Below, one piece after another: positions 6,045 to 6,351 of a stretch of DNA of 6,351 bases (the stretch's first letter is position 1; every line of letters starts with the position of its first letter). Position numbers and translations under genes: made by a program. Origin of the DNA: an uncultured Bacilli bacterium. Lineage in GTDB: Bacteria > Bacillota_I > Bacilli_A > RFN20 > CAG-288. The notes below the pieces were generated by a model. The model was not told where the DNA came from, ran no database searches, and saw only the letters and a list, made by a program, of their open reading frames with translations. Location: the NCBI GenBank assembly GCA_934700375.1, contig CAKUXT010000119.1, positions 1 through 6,351 of the forward strand. The letters are read 5' to 3'.

Positions 6045-6064
6045 TACAATATTGAAGTCGGAGG
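6045..6064 (+). promoter_or_regulatory. -10 box and ribosome binding site of the surface-protein gene
   Basis: TACAAT (6045-6050, five of six matches to TATAAT) should start transcription near 6057, just before GGAGG (6060-6064), which is 9 bases from the ATG at 6074. The -35 region is occupied by the GTGCTAAA repeats and has no good hexamer, which fits an activator-dependent or repressor-controlled promoter (inference). Confidence 0.45.
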
Positions 6065-6073
6065 ATGCTCACC

Positions 6074-6351
6074 ATGAAATTCAAAAACAAGAAGAGCAAA
6101 ATCATCTTCAAATCCCTGTTGGCATTAGCATATTTCGCCTGCTGTCTTGTCTTGATCATCGAAGCATCCCTTCCAGGAAAGATCTCTGCTGACCACAGCA
6201 ACTCTGTCGGCGGAGGAATCGCAGACATCATCAATAACGGAGTGGGTGATCAATCCGTTCTAATCAATCCTACCAGTTTAAAAATCAAGGCTCCTTCATC
6301 GGATACACTCTATGTCTCTGATACCTATCAATTAGAGACAACAATAGAGCC
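6074..6351 (+). CDS. Membrane-anchored surface protein with Ig-like (BIG2-type) start (partial, 3' end outside window)
   Basis: The first 92 residues are open to the right edge. A Lys-rich start (residues 2-13) precedes one hydrophobic helix (about 10-29), giving an N-terminal signal anchor with the rest outside the cell. Residues 30-60 (ASLPGKISADHSNSV, then ADIINNGVGDQ) resemble the extracellular segment after the first helix of VanZ-like proteins, by my reading only. From residue 64, INPTSLKI is followed by LYVSDTYQLETTIEP-like sequence, typical of the opening strands of a BIG2 Ig-like domain. No lipobox is evident; C23 and C24 are inside the helix. The ATG at 6074 has GGAGG 9 bases upstream; an in-frame ATG at 6065 touches the GGAGG and is not usable. 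Full function depends on the missing C-terminus: adhesin-like, or fused to a membrane domain. Confidence 0.7.
   Translation, partial: MKFKNKKSKIIFKSLLALAYFACCLVLIIEASLPGKISADHSNSVGGGIADIINNGVGDQSVLINPTSLKIKAPSSDTLYVSDTYQLETTIE

Noticed and set aside
6065..6073. Alternative ATG start of the surface protein at 6065
   Set aside because: It touches the GGAGG site with no spacer; the ATG at 6074 has a normal 9-base spacing.
6010..6234. A 74-residue minus-strand open frame
   Set aside because: It overlaps the start of the surface-protein gene in antisense, with no ribosome site and no recognisable feature.

Overview
The window looks like ordinary chromosomal DNA from a low-to-moderate GC Gram-positive bacterium (Bacillota). 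The signs are strong Shine-Dalgarno sites (AAGGAG, GGAGG, AAAGGGGA), TATAAT-type promoters, the standard genetic code with TGG for Trp, and a typical Firmicute gene set. A gut or oral member of Erysipelotrichia is a reasonable guess from the gene content, but this is inference. I see no insertion sequence, phage gene, CRISPR array, rRNA or tRNA, and no gene-free stretch longer than about 240 bases.

Left block (1-1753, minus strand): two overlapping redox genes. The upstream gene encodes a GlpA-like FAD-dependent oxidoreductase with a C-terminal BFD-type [2Fe-2S] domain. Its stop overlaps the start of a GlpB-like pyridine-nucleotide-disulfide oxidoreductase that runs off the left edge. Together they look like an anaerobic-type glycerol-3-phosphate (or related 2-hydroxyacid) dehydrogenase module. 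Its promoter region carries an inverted repeat and a CcpA cre-like site.

Middle block (1932-4727): a TVP38/TMEM64 (VTT/DedA superfamily) membrane protein on the plus strand converges on a tandem pair of YfcE-type metallophosphoesterases on the minus strand. A plus-strand terminator for the membrane-protein gene appears to lie inside the 3' end of the opposing gene. After a 235-base divergent gap comes a Cof-type HAD phosphatase on the plus strand, with a near-ideal extended -10 promoter and ribosome binding site.

Right block (4708-6351): an M24-family Xaa-Pro-type peptidase on the minus strand converges on, and overlaps by 20 bases, the HAD gene. It is divergent from the start of a membrane-anchored surface protein with an Ig-like (BIG2-type) extracellular segment, cut by the right edge. 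The shared 178-base regulatory gap holds four copies of GTGCTAAA in both orientations, the most notable unexplained non-coding structure here.

Apart from the redox pair and the phosphoesterase pair, the genes look like independent housekeeping or accessory units rather than one system. I did not find a convincing undescribed system. The best leads are the GTGCTAAA repeat array, the divergent second YfcE paralogue, the possible leaderless transcripts, and the truncated surface protein.
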